In this document: piece by piece, positions 12,512 through 23,025 of the stretch
Position numbering within the stretch: the stretch's first letter is position 1
Layout of the letters: each line of letters begins with the position of its first letter
NCBI GenBank assembly: GCA_025766275.1
Contig: JAFKAC010000104.1
Span: 1-64,000, forward strand
Source: Lactarius indigo
Taxonomy: Eukaryota > Basidiomycota > Agaricomycetes > Russulales > Russulaceae
Direction of reading: 5' to 3'
Length of the DNA stretch: 64,000 nt
Made by a program: the position numbers and the translations under genes
The notes under the pieces: generated by a model
Database searches by the model: none
What the model was told of the DNA's origin: nothing
What the model saw: the letters and a program-made list of their open reading frames with translations, nothing else

Positions 12512-14456
12512 AGCGCTGCTACCAAAAAAAAACGAAACGCCGGGGATGGGTGGATGGAACAGGTGTGCGACGAGAATACGAGCTGTAGGAAGACCTTAAC
12601 CCCATACAAAAACCGGCGAAGAGGGAAATCCGCCGAGCAGGGGACTAGGCTTTCATCTTTTCCATCTTTATTCCATGCACCGTTACTTGCAAATCGATCC
12701 TAACTTACACGCGCCGAGAACAAGCCTGATGGTGTGCGCGTTTGGACATTCAACTGCTTCATAACGCTAGCGGAGAAAACGTAAAGGGTTCAATGCCTCC
12801 CTCCCCTTCGGCAAGCAAACTACTGTATAATAACACCGCGATCCGGTCCACGATTCCGATCCGTATCATTCAGCTGACACAAAACTTGAGCGCTTAAGTG
12901 CTGGACAAGTGCTAAGTTGGGCGCGGGGGCCAGGACACCATGTTGTAACCTGACGCGTTTGGCACCCACCCAGGCCTCCTCCGTCGATCGAGCGTGGTAC
13001 TTACAACACCTTTCCGCCTCCTACAGCGGGAACGCGGATCAAGGGTTTTCGATCCGACCGTGCAGATTTGGCTAATAACAATTTTAAAAAAATCCACGGG
13101 TGGACGGGAGTATTAAAAGATCGGCGTTGCAAAGTGGCAAGGGGCACGGCGCGAGGGCAGGACGTGCCTGCCTCAAGTCTAATTCGAGAGCCGGCGGGAG
13201 CACTGACCGGCGGATTGTCCATATGTTCTAGGTATGGAAGCACGAGTGCGGAAGATGGAGTGGAGCAACGACCTCCCGAGCTCCCAAACCACCGACATTG
13301 TACCGTCACAGTACACGGAAAACATACTCTTCAGGAAAGCCTGGCGTTTCGCCGATAGGAGGTGCGCCAGATATGTAGCGTTCGCGGACAACGAAGAACC
13401 GACCACTAGCAGACGTTTCGTCCCTATGAGACTATTAGCTCGCCCTTTTTTTTTTCCTCCTCGCGCCAGAACGGACCAATACACAGGTGCAGGCGTGGAG
13501 GGCAGCTAGAAGGAAGGACCACGGAGTTGCCATTTCCTCCCGCTGGGCGTCCTTCCGATGATGAGTCCTTTCTTGGTTGGCGAACAGACCGACGCTCGTG
13601 ACCACTTGAGAACACTTCGCCGCTCCGAGTCTGGGGAGGGTCCTGCTTACAATACCGCTCTTGAAGGGTGCAGGATAATAAAAGATTGGGTGCTAGGCTG
13701 TTGATTTCACCTTCAGTGCTTCAGCGTGAATGAGATCAACGATGTATTGATATGTGATGGGAGAGAGGTTAATGTCATATTTACAAAGAACAGCACGCCT
13801 GAAGAATAAACGCGGCGATGAGAATGGCGGTATGTGGAACTGCAGAGAAAAACGGTCTCCGTCTCTTCCAACCGCCTGGAATGACAGTCAGGAACCCAAG
13901 ATCATCCTATCCGCCTTCAGCGACAAAAATATGAACTCTGAGTTCGTCATGGAAAACATAGAACACGAAGACTATTCATCTCATTGACCCGGGGGGACTC
14001 GGAAGAGAGCCATTATTGTCGCTTGCAAAAGCCCTATGTGGTTGCCGTGCACGCAGCAGAATCGTGGTCGCGTTCCAAAAACATTGCAAAGTCAGGTTCC
14101 AGAAAACCGGTGTGTCGCATCGCTGCGGTTCAGGGTTGCCGCCATAAGCCTCGCAGATGGGAAAGTGGGCCCACACCCTGGTTCGTTCTCAGACTAGGGT
14201 AGGGCTGAGGGTCAGTACTAGTCAAGAACTTGAATGCCTAAATCCTCGATGAGCGACCGAGAAGCCAATGATCGACTAGAGAACCCCTCTGCCTTTTGCG
14301 CTTAAAGGAGGTGGACAACCTAACGAAGACAAGGTAACGACTGCGCGTTGATCATCAATACGTCACGGCGGTGCAGTGTTACCATACAGGCTCAAAAGAA
14401 AACACACATACGGTACAGTGGCCGCGTAGGTACTTACATACTTCGCAAGAATTGTT
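12512..14456. other. 1.9 kb convergent intergenic region, no gene seen
   Basis: It lies between the 3' ends of the REC114-like gene (+) and MRI1 (-). Short frames occur on both strands (for example 13068-13358 plus, 13424-13615 minus) but lack recognisable motifs and overlap one another. I see no tRNA, array or mobile-element coding sequence. Confidence 0.5.
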
Positions 14457-15951
14457 TCAAACAACCTTGCTAAGATCGAACCTGCCATCACTTCCCTTCA
14501 CCGCGACACCCTTCTCGGTTACAATTGCTGTGATAAGCTCGGCGGGCGTAACATCAAAACTGGGGTTATAGATCCCGTCCAACCCCTCGGGGGGGATCAT
14601 GACTGCAGCTTGAGCCTTGTTTCCCTGTTGATCAAGGGAAGGAGGATACAGTGCGCCGCGCACGATGCATGCTTCTAGAGGTGGACGATGTTCGATTGGG
14701 ATACTTAGGAGACAGGGTCAGCACGACGCGAGATCCAGACGAAAAACTCGAGTCTACCCTGAGCCATCGGCAACATCGAGGTCAACTGTTGTAATAGGCG
14801 CGACAACGATGAACGGGATGTTGTGACGCGCCGCCAGCACTGCGGCGTTGTAGGTGCCGATCTAGGGTGCCATTGAGAACCATAGAGTGAGGCGTGAAAT
14901 GCGTGCTAGCGTACTTTATTAGCCGTGTCGCCATTTCTAGCAATACGGTCGGCTCCAACAGCTGACAGCGCGGTGACTCATGAATAAGGGCAGGAGGTTG
15001 AGGGCGCAAGGTCAGGAGCATACCTACGGCGTGTATGTTGTGATGCTGGAACAAGGAACCCACCATAGTGTCGACGATCATGGTGGATGGGATTTGTAAT
15101 GTTTTGAGTTCCAGCGCAGTCAATCTAAAAAATTTCACACTATGGGTGCGAAGCAAGACACGAGTGTCATCTGCGCAGCGCACCTAGAGCCTTGATGATA
15201 TGGTGCAGTCTGGGTGAAATACGCTCTTTCAAGCTTTCCTGTTTCATGTAGGTACGTTATGAGACCGAGTGCAGTACCGTATCCCTGAAAGTGGGGGCGC
15301 CACGAGTTAGTCACCAGGCTGAGAGAGAGGAGAAGCGTCCAACCGAAGTAGCCAATGAGCCGGTGTTGCAAACTGTCAGAACATTGAGGCCATCGCCCGA
15401 GGCGCCATTGCCCTTCACCAACTCGACCAACCAATCACCGCCCCACTTAGCCATGGCCTTGTTGCGGCCGACGTCTTCGGCGGCGACCTGTTTGCCATCT
15501 TCTACCAGATCCTTTGCTATATAGCGAGCGTCTTTTCCCGAGTCCAAGGATGTTTGGAGGGTACGTGCAAGACGACGTGTAGCGGCACCGAGGTTGACAG
15601 CGGTCGGACGGGCGGTGAAGAGGAAGTCGAGTATGGGGGAGACGTGTGCCTTGAGAGCTTCCGGGGACGAAAGAAAGTCGGGTGGAGGGGAAGATCGGAG
15701 AGCGCGGGCGAGATACTGAGAGAAAGCAAGGGCAGCAAGAGATCCAATCGCGGGTGCACCACGAATCTGCGATAGGAATGAATAACCAAGACGAAGATCC
15801 ATTTTTGTTGTACCTTCATTGACCGGATCGCATCGTGAGCTTGTTCGATGGTATCTATGATCAGCCACTCGGTCGTGTGTGGCAAGACTAGTTGATTCAC
15901 GATTTGAATCTTGTCATCGGACAGTTGGATACTCGTCAGCGTTTCAGCCAT
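14457..15951 (-). CDS. MRI1: Methylthioribose-1-phosphate isomerase
   Basis: Mri1 converts methylthioribose-1-phosphate to methylthioribulose-1-phosphate in methionine salvage. It starts at 15951 with [20 protein letters not shown]. The eIF2B-like signature [13 protein letters not shown] continues after an intron as [20 protein letters not shown]. The catalytic Cys is in [11 protein letters not shown] and the catalytic Asp in [14 protein letters not shown], which continues into [20 protein letters not shown]. Further markers are [17 protein letters not shown] and the C-terminal [20 protein letters not shown]. At least five short introns. It is divergent from the bZIP gene with only 48 bp between start codons. 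Confidence 0.93.
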
Positions 15952-15999
15952 GATTGAAAAAACAAATTTAGCTATTGGATAGCCTAAACGGTTCAACCA
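15952..15999. promoter_or_regulatory. Bidirectional promoter with two CCAAT boxes
   Basis: The 48 bp between the MRI1 and bZIP start codons hold an inverted CCAAT box (ATTGG, 15974-15978). A second CCAAT in the forward sense (15997-16001) overlaps the bZIP ATG at 16000. The short distance implies that the two transcripts overlap at their 5' ends or that one start lies further downstream. Confidence 0.45.
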
Positions 16000-16586
16000 A
16001 TGACAAGAGGCCGACGGAAAGACACCACCCTTCCCCTTTCCCGCGGCCTTATCATCCAAAGAGCTTATCGCGATAGGAAAGCGAAATACATCGCAGACTT
16101 GGAAGATCGATGTCGTAAGGCCGAAGAAGAGAACGTGCGCTTGAAGGAGGAGCTCGCACTCGCTCGCTCCCAGTCTTCGAATGCATCTATGAATACCGAA
16201 CTGGTAAGTCAAACGGTACATAAAATCCACTCCTTTTCTGATGAACCCACTTCTAGGCTCGAGCTTGCTCTGATTTGATGTACAGTCTCCAAAGAACGCA
16301 GACGGCCTTATCGCACTTTCAACAGCAGGCGCTTGTACCCGCGCCCGAGTCAGACAGGTATGACTCGTGACATGGCTCGAGGACCATACACTCATTTCTT
16401 TTCAGAACGAACCCCACTACTACGGAGCTTGATATAGCCGCCATTCTCACTCATGCTCTTCGGCAAGATCCACCAGCGCCTCCATCGCAACAGCCGAATC
16501 CGAGCGATACACATCCGAATGCAGAAGACGACGATAGTACAGAGTGCTGTGGTGGGCTCATTGACTGCGAGGACCTCGTTGAATGA
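16000..16586 (+). CDS. Small bZIP transcription factor
   Basis: This is a nuclear DNA-binding protein of about 160 residues. The basic region is GRRKDTTLPLSRGLIIQRAY then RDRKAKYIADLEDR, continuing into a leucine zipper (KAEEENVRLKEELALARSQ), as in Yap-like fungal bZIPs. Intron 1 begins at 16204 and ends just before GCTCGAGC near 16257, giving ACSDLMYSLQRTQTALSHFQ. Intron 2 (about 16359-16407) keeps frame into NPTTTELDIAAILTHALRQD. The C-terminus is short and acidic with a Cys cluster, ECCGGLIDCEDLVE, which could sense redox state or metal; that role is inference. There is almost no N-terminal activation region. Head to head with MRI1. Confidence 0.85.
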
Positions 16587-17726
16587 GCATTGATGGCGCA
16601 TGACCGCCACTCGACCCCTTCAATGTATGCACCCGACATGTTTTCCGTTCCTCTTGCATACCGGGAATTCTTTTTAGGGGTATAGTAGATCATGATTTAT
16701 TGCGGCCAGAGGTCCAAAAACGCCACTGTCTTTGAAAGAAGTGCCAAGATGGTTAAACGCCAGTCAGGCAAATTTAATGCTGGTGCTTCTGCTAGATCGG
16801 ACCAGGTGACAATGTACACCACAGTGGTGGGCAGACGCAAACACCTGGAAGTGTGTTAGGCACCTCGTGCTCACATGGACTATGAAAAATTTAGGCATGC
16901 GTGCCCATTTGGATCCCTGAGCTTGTGCCTGTTTCACTATCGGAAGTGTGAAACATGGAATAACAGTTTCGTACATCTGGCAAACAATGCCTGGTTATAC
17001 AAGACATGTTGCGAAAAGGTACAGGTACTACTAAACTTGTGAGGCCCAATGGAACAGACGGAAGTGATCGAAATCGAGAAATTGGTTATTGACGATTGCA
17101 ATCGGCCGAACTCACTCAGGGCCACATCGAGGAAGCACAGAAAGTTCTGACCGAGGGTGCCAGTGCCGGTATACTCGGTCAATTGCCAAAGATCGTTTGA
17201 TAGGGCTGAGGGGGAGACGGAAGCATCGACTCTGCGGCATGTTTTATGAGACCGGGACGAGGCTCTCTCCGGAGTCGTGGGAAATCGGTGGCATATAAAA
17301 CTAAGTGGGCGGGCAACAAACAACGAGTTGCGCTGCTCCCTTCCAATCTATGATATACCTGACCTGGTACAGTCCCTCTTTCTCCCTCTTTCTCCGTTTC
17401 CGTGCTCACGTATCTCCTCGCTTCTAGCATATTTCACAAGATCGGAAATATTCTCTTCGGACCACCTGCTTTCTCCCTCGTTGACACCGACAGGCCTCCT
17501 TAGTATCTCCCCTCCCTTAGCTTTCTAGCACTTGTCTTCCTACCTGGACTCCTCCATCCCATGGGATAAATTGTTTCCACGAATCACTGAATCAGCGCGA
17601 CTGCTTCAGAAAATTCGCTTCAGAAAAATTTCGTCGAGCCTCTGGAACACTGCCACAACATTTTCATCATCCTTTGCACGTCAGTTACCCCCTCCTCTTG
17701 ATACCGTACACCATTAGGTTGTCGTG
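16587..17726. promoter_or_regulatory. Intergenic region with TATA box and CT-rich block
   Basis: No gene is seen. A TATA-like ATATAAAA lies at 17293-17300. A CT-rich block follows (about 17360-17420, CCCTCTTTCTCC repeated), a layout common in fungal promoters. With the next start codon at 17727 this leaves a 5' leader of over 300 nt, so a 5'-UTR intron is possible. Confidence 0.45.
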
Positions 17727-19400
17727 ATGAATGCACTACGCCCTTCCCTCTTCCGTCCTACCGGTCGCCCTTCTCCTCCCCCAACCCCAATCCCCACCCC
17801 TCCAACTCCTCCGCGATCAGACGCGGCTATTTCGGCAGACAAGGCCTCCCGGTCTATCCCCAAATTGTCTCTTACCGGATTTAAGAAGCCATCCTCGACT
17901 CCGTCCGTACCACCGTCGCAAGCTGCCGCTATCGTTCAGGACGGCTCGTACCTTCAGGTTCTTAGTCTCAAGCTCAGTGAAGGCATTTCCAAGGCGCTTG
18001 CGCAGCCCGTCGGTCCCGCTCCCGCAAATGAGTCACTTAATGGGAGACGTCCCATTCCAACTGGTCGAGGACGCACGTTCGGTTCTCTTATTGCAGTGTA
18101 AGTGATCGGTTCCTAGCATCCTGGCTACAGGTTCTCTTTTTGACACCTTCTTAGCGAGCTAAATGCATCCCGCGATAATCCTCACCTCCATAAGGCAGTC
18201 CTGCGGTCCTTGCAGCGCCCACTGTCAGCTTTGTTGACTAATTTGTCAAACAATTTGCTGCAGTTGTTATCCTCTCCCGAATTTTTCAATCCGCCTGTTC
18301 CAACACCACAGGCACCGAACCCTAACCCTACCCAGCTTCATGCTTTGTCTCTTGCAACTTTTGCTGGCGAGTTGCTCGAGGTTTTTGATGAGCTCGGTCT
18401 GGGACTAGATTCAGATGCTCGGGGAGATGGTCTGAAATCCACGAGGGAGGCGTTGGTATCCGTCACCACTCGAGTCATCCATCCGTTAGTCGCTGGCATC
18501 AAGACCGAGCTCACGTCTCTCGTCGCCGCGCTCGAGGTGTCTACCGCAACATCCGCTGCCAAGACCACCGTGTCAACCTCAAAGGCAGTCGCGGTCGCAC
18601 AGCACTCTTCCATCACCAATCTTCAGACTGTCGTACCGATCTATGCACGCGCCCTAGCGCGCTATTTTGCTACTACCCCCACCCAGTCCTACCTTGCCTC
18701 CTTAGAGATTTCAGTGGTTTGGCGCGCCCTAGTTGCCCTCGCTCACAGGGCTCCTTCTCAGCTATCACCACCTTCCTCTCCGAACATGATGGGAAAGAAG
18801 GGTCGCTCTGCAGGCAGCACCCCCCCGGCTACCCCCCCGTCATCTCGGTTCATTCTCAAGCTTCCCCCATCTCGCCCTCCCTCACCACCGACCGTGCAAC
18901 CCTACATGCCACCCGTCGTCGGTGATACACGTGCTGTGTGTGACCTGCTTTCCTCTCTACCTCGTCCAGATGCCGAGAAAGAGACCACGCGTCTGGCCCG
19001 GGAAGCCGTCAACGATGCGTGCGATGGACTGAGGGCTCTTCTGCGACTCTTAGAGTCTGTGCAGACGATCACCACTCGTAATCCAGCCGAGCTTGCGCGT
19101 GAACTAGGAGTCCTGACGGCGGATCTGCCGACTCTGATCGCTCTTCCTATCATTCTGAACACCTACGTGTTTACAGGAGATAAGGGCGGACCTCGGACCA
19201 TCCCTTCCATACTAGGCCTTCCAGAGGAGCGTTATCGTCAAGAGTGCCTGACAGGATTCGGCAGAGCAGAAGAGTGTACTGTGGCGGTTGGTCAGAGGGT
19301 ACTTCACGTGCTCTCAAACGAGTCAGGCCTGTCATCCGATCCAGCTGCTGAGGCGGTCATCCTTTGGCTCAAGGACGAGATCACCTCTGTAGACTCGTGA
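17727..19400 (+). CDS. Conserved hypothetical protein, helical, Ser/Pro-rich
   Basis: A protein of about 540 residues that I do not recognise. It starts at ATG 17727 (MNALRPSLFRPTGRPSPPPT). Residues 1-70 are Pro/Ser-rich, with a KLSLTGFKKPSS patch. The one clear intron (about 18100-18154, donor GTAAGT) joins FGSLIAV to ELNASRDNPHLHKAVLRSL in frame. The rest is mostly helical: LQRPLSALLTNLSNNLLQLL, SLATFAGELLEVFDELGLGL, VVPIYARALARYFATTP, VCDLLSSLPRPDAEKETTRL and LPTLIALPIILNTYVF. A low-complexity insert lies around residues 345-400 (SPPSSPNMMGKK to PPTVQPYMPP). No signal peptide, and no clear membrane span apart from the hydrophobic IALPIILNTYVF patch. Codon use and length argue for a real gene. 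Confidence 0.7.
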
Positions 19401-20116
19401 ATGCTTCAAGAGGGCCGCAGGTTGTTCTTGGGAAGTTGTGAGTTATAACCTAGTCTCTTTTTCAGGTGCTCATAGCATTCGCATTGGATTGTTATTCGTC
19501 CCGAGCTACTAAGATTTATTTTTGTTTTGTTGATTCATATATATCAATCGTGTCTTGAATTACATTTATTATAGACTATACCGAGCCCTGTATCGTGGTA
19601 GACGTGTTCGATCATCTGTGCAGTGAAGCAAACGCCGGTTTAATGAATACTCGTTTTTGTCAATCAAAGCTGGTCGACCCTCTTTCATGGACTTTGCTCG
19701 CCACACTCAACAAGACCAGTATGGCCCCATCAGTCCAATTAACGCACCACGTTCCATCACTGGCGTTGATATCGCTTCGATATCATACTATCTGTCCGCA
19801 GAGACCCCCATTCGATAACTATCCACCTTATCTTTCGCAGTTCCCGGTAGTGGATGGGGAAGGACGCCGCGTGACGCGATGCATGCATAGAACATTTCCA
19901 CAAACGACCTCTTCTCTCGACCCCTTTGGGTCGCCGTCGCGGCGTTCATTTGATATCGGGCAAACCATTTCGGCGCGGGGGCCACCTGGTTGTAGGGAAT
20001 ACATTTCTCCGCATTCCATTACATTTCCGTTGTCTTTCTATACAAGTAGTGATCGTAGCTCGGGTCGTCGTTGCTTTGACCTTTCATGGTACCGACGTTT
20101 CTGAGAAGTGCCACAT
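19401..20116. other. Convergent intergenic region, no gene seen
   Basis: It lies between the stops of the hypothetical gene (+) and ATP adenylyltransferase (-). The first 200 bases are AT-rich and probably hold the transcript ends. An open frame at 19595-20104 has no family features. Confidence 0.5.
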
Positions 20117-21474
20117 TCACGCGATTCCATCGAACTCGGGCCCACCGCCGACCTGCAAGTCGTGCACGCTCGCGCACGCAACGGCCCTGAGCACGTTGGT
20201 CGGACCCTCCGCCGTGACGGCACGCAGCTCCGCATCGCTCTTGACGAGTAGGAACCCTGCAAAACCGAGTGCGTTCACACTCAGCTCCTCGCCGGACACC
20301 GCGAGCCTGTGCGACTCGCGCCGCCGCGGGAACACGTATAGGTGCCCAAGCGTCAGCACCACGTTGTACGACAGCCCCCCGCCGGTATCGTCTGTATCGT
20401 CTGCGGCGGCGGCGGCGGCGTGCCGCACGGTCGAGATGCACAGGTCGAGAAGCTCTACGAACGCTTGTGCTAGCGCTGGCTCGAGCTCAGAGCGCGATGT
20501 AGGAAGCGCGAGGCGCCGTATGTGGTTGGCAAAAGGGAGAGTGGACAATGCGAACGGCTTGTCTGCATAGGAAATTCAGCGCTTTGATGGCCGAAAAAGG
20601 GGCGTGGTACCGACCTGCTTTGTCTATGCGGGCGGCTTTTGCTAGTCGCTCGATGGGCGGGCCATCCTCGTCTGCCGTGGGGAGGAACTGCAGATGCTTG
20701 TGCGCCTGACTCGCGCCACTCTGTTCGCCGCCTTCACGAGATCGAGAGAGGACGGATAGGGAGTACGGAGTTGATTCGGGTCAGAGGGGGGAAAGACCAT
20801 GTACGTACAATTGTAGAAGGCGAATAGATGCTTTCCTGCTTTGTGCGCCGCACGAAGGAGCAGATACGCCTGGACGAGGTCGCTGGGGTCTAACGGCGAC
20901 GCCTGGCTCTGGAATTCTGTTGCATGCCCCCCGCCATTCAGTGATGGTAGACCGGATGCAAATACAGCTCTGCTCACCCTTGGTGACCAAAAGGAAGTGC
21001 TCTTCGACGACGGAGTACTTGTTGAGCTGTATGCCGTCCGCGAAAATGTGTTCTTGTTATACAGGCTCCGAAGCACCACAGTGGCACATCCACTGACCAG
21101 GATGACGTACTCGGTGCCCTCCTCTTCGTCCTTCAGCTCACCGACATAGAGGTTTGGGTTGTACGGCGGTTTGAACGGATCTGAGTACTTCTCCTTCTCG
21201 TGGTCACCAGTGGCCACCTCGAAGTGCGGGGTCGGCAAGGGAGGTTTTTGCAAAAGCGCCGGACACAATCTTATCTCGAACTAGACGTAGGGCAGGGAGG
21301 CCATTATATAGAAGTAGAGTGGTTTGTTCTACCCACATCGATGTCCAGGTCCTTGTGCGTGTGGACTTCTGAAGGGAAGAAAAGCAGATCTCCCGATGCC
21401 TTGCCCTTCTCAAATGCAGGGCGGATGGCGGAAACGATTGCTGGTGGACTCGTCGTAGCGGTAGCGGATGTCAT
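20117..21474 (-). CDS. APA2: ATP adenylyltransferase (Ap4A phosphorylase)
   Basis: The enzyme splits Ap4A and related dinucleotides with phosphate to give ATP/ADP. It starts at 21474 (MTSATATTSPPAIVSAIRPA). N-terminal markers are FEKGKASGDLLFFPSEVHTH and, after an intron, FEVATGDHEKEKYSDPFKPP then YNPNLYVGELKDEEEGTEYV. The HIT-like active site reads GASQAHKHLQFLP (about 20680-20720), with the catalytic His in the HKH stretch. The C-terminus has LPFANHIRRLALPTSRSE, SYNVVLTLGHLYVFPRRRES and VNALGFAGFLLVKSDAEL. The acidic/alanine insert AAAAAADDTDDTGGG (codons around 20400) is a lineage-specific loop. APA1 and APA2 cannot be told apart by eye. Confidence 0.88.
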
Positions 21475-21770
21475 GGTCTTATTCCGCAACCCTGCGATTC
21501 CCGAGATCCAACGACGCGAAATGGTGGGCGACAAACAGTAGCGTGGACTCGGAACAAGGTAATTTCTCACACGTAGGCACGCACCCCTCCAAAGACCGGG
21601 CAAAACCCAAGCGCACAAGGGTGCATCCAAATTACAATGGAAAAAATAACAACATCGAAAAGAAAAGAGAGCTTCCTTCTGCGCCGCGGGACCCGCCGTG
21701 CGCGGTCGGTCGAGTGAAGAGCGAGGCAACAACTAGTGTCCAGCTGCAAGCAGCCTCCCAGCGCCTGTTG

Positions 21771-22403
21771 TTAAGCACGCTCCCCACTTCTCTTGTCCTT
21801 CGGATCCTTCATCACCTCCCCTAACATTATAGCGCGACTGTAACCGATGAGAGCAACGAGCGACCATATTGCCCCATTGGTCCCCTGTGGATGTGGTGGT
21901 CATTCACTGTCTGGAGATCGACGAGATGGAAACGAACCTGGTAGAACATTATGGCGAAGAAGATCTGGAAAGTCAACAAGACCACCCTAGTAACTAAGCT
22001 TCGATGCGCGGAGGTCCCTCTCATAAACGGGGCAGGATACTCGAACGCAAGAACGACAAGCCCGAGGAGGATAGATATGATCTGAATGACGGGCGCCTTG
22101 ACCATGATGGTGATAAAGAACGCATCCTGTTTCGCTGGTCTAGAGAGGAGGAAAACGAATGAGTAAAGGCGAGAGAGGGTGAAAGATGAGGACATACTGA
22201 ATGCCACCGGGGTTACGCCTGATTCCGCTAACAAAGTCCCAGAAGAACTTGCGATAGAGGAGCCCAAAGTAGCCTGCCCAAACCGTATCTATATTGATCC
22301 CGTGAGCTGGTAGTAACCATAACACAAAGCGTGGCCTCCACGTACAGACGGAGGCAGTGATAGCGACGTAGCGCGAGTACTCGTGCCAAACAAGTTTTCC
22401 CAT
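21771..22403 (-). CDS. Small multi-pass membrane protein (DUF7727-like)
   Basis: A fungal-specific small membrane protein of unknown role. It starts at 22403 with MGKLVWHEYSRYVAITASV. After an intron of about 60 nt it continues YTVWAGYFGLLYRKFFWDFV and SGIRRNPGGIQ. A second intron leads to KQDAFFITIMVKAPVIQIIS, ILLGLVVLAFEYPAPFMRGT and SLVTRVVLLTFQIFFAIMFY. A third (about 21877-21940) joins YQ to GTNGAIWSLVALIGYSRAI. It ends in KDPKDKRSGERA (stop 21771). Four hydrophobic segments are visible. I recall this pattern from an uncharacterised fungal family; the DUF number is from memory. Confidence 0.75.
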
Positions 22404-22439
22404 TTCTTTTGCTTCAAATTGTAAGGCCTGCTAGCAGGG

Positions 22440-22700
22440 GGGTGTTGCGTGAAAGGTGAAGAAGATGTGTGTCGGGGAAGGGAGAGCAAGATGCCGAGAA
22501 CTATCGGAGAGGTGTGGCTGGTCCGCGGGACACAGAACAATAGGGAGCCTGCTCAACAAAAGGAGAGAGACGAGAAGGAAGTAAGAAAAGAAAGGCGAAG
22601 AGAGGGAGCTCTGCTCGACCGAAAAAAAAGCACGGGGACGGGAAAAGAACAAAAGTGAACGAAAAGAAGATAAAGAAAGAGAGGAAGGAACAAGGCGCCC
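22440..22700 (-). promoter_or_regulatory. Long purine/pyrimidine-biased promoter block
   Basis: The plus strand is almost purely A/G from about 22555 to 22695 and rich in A/G before that, so the minus strand reads as a CT-rich tract directly upstream of the membrane protein gene starting at 22403. CT tracts of this kind are frequent in promoters of well-expressed fungal genes. Confidence 0.5.
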
Positions 22701-23025
22701 ACTGGCACAGGCGTTCACTTGATGAACAGTCTCACTTCGGTCGCTTGACGACCATCTCAATGTGTCGTCCGTTGCCACCATTTCCTCTTTGTGTAGCAAC
22801 TCCTATATTCGCTCTCTCCTCGGCCCTCGGGTCCTGCATGTACAGTACTATAAAAACAAAAACGCCCGTACGAATGCGCCCACGACCCCGTCCCTAACAG
22901 CCTAATAACCCCCCCAACTCTGGTGCCAGCTACAATGCCTGTGGGCGCAAAGGCCAAACCAGTGCACTCGACTTGATCACATCAAAATAATACGGGCTGT
23001 TAGTTGGCAACTCTCGACAGATCAG

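Noticed and set aside
13068..13615. Several frames of 60-100 codons in the 12.5-14.5 kb spacer
   Set aside because: They overlap one another on both strands, have no motif and no splice-linked continuation.
19595..20104. 169-codon plus-strand frame between two convergent genes
   Set aside because: No motif and no sensible start context; it lies in 3' flanking DNA.
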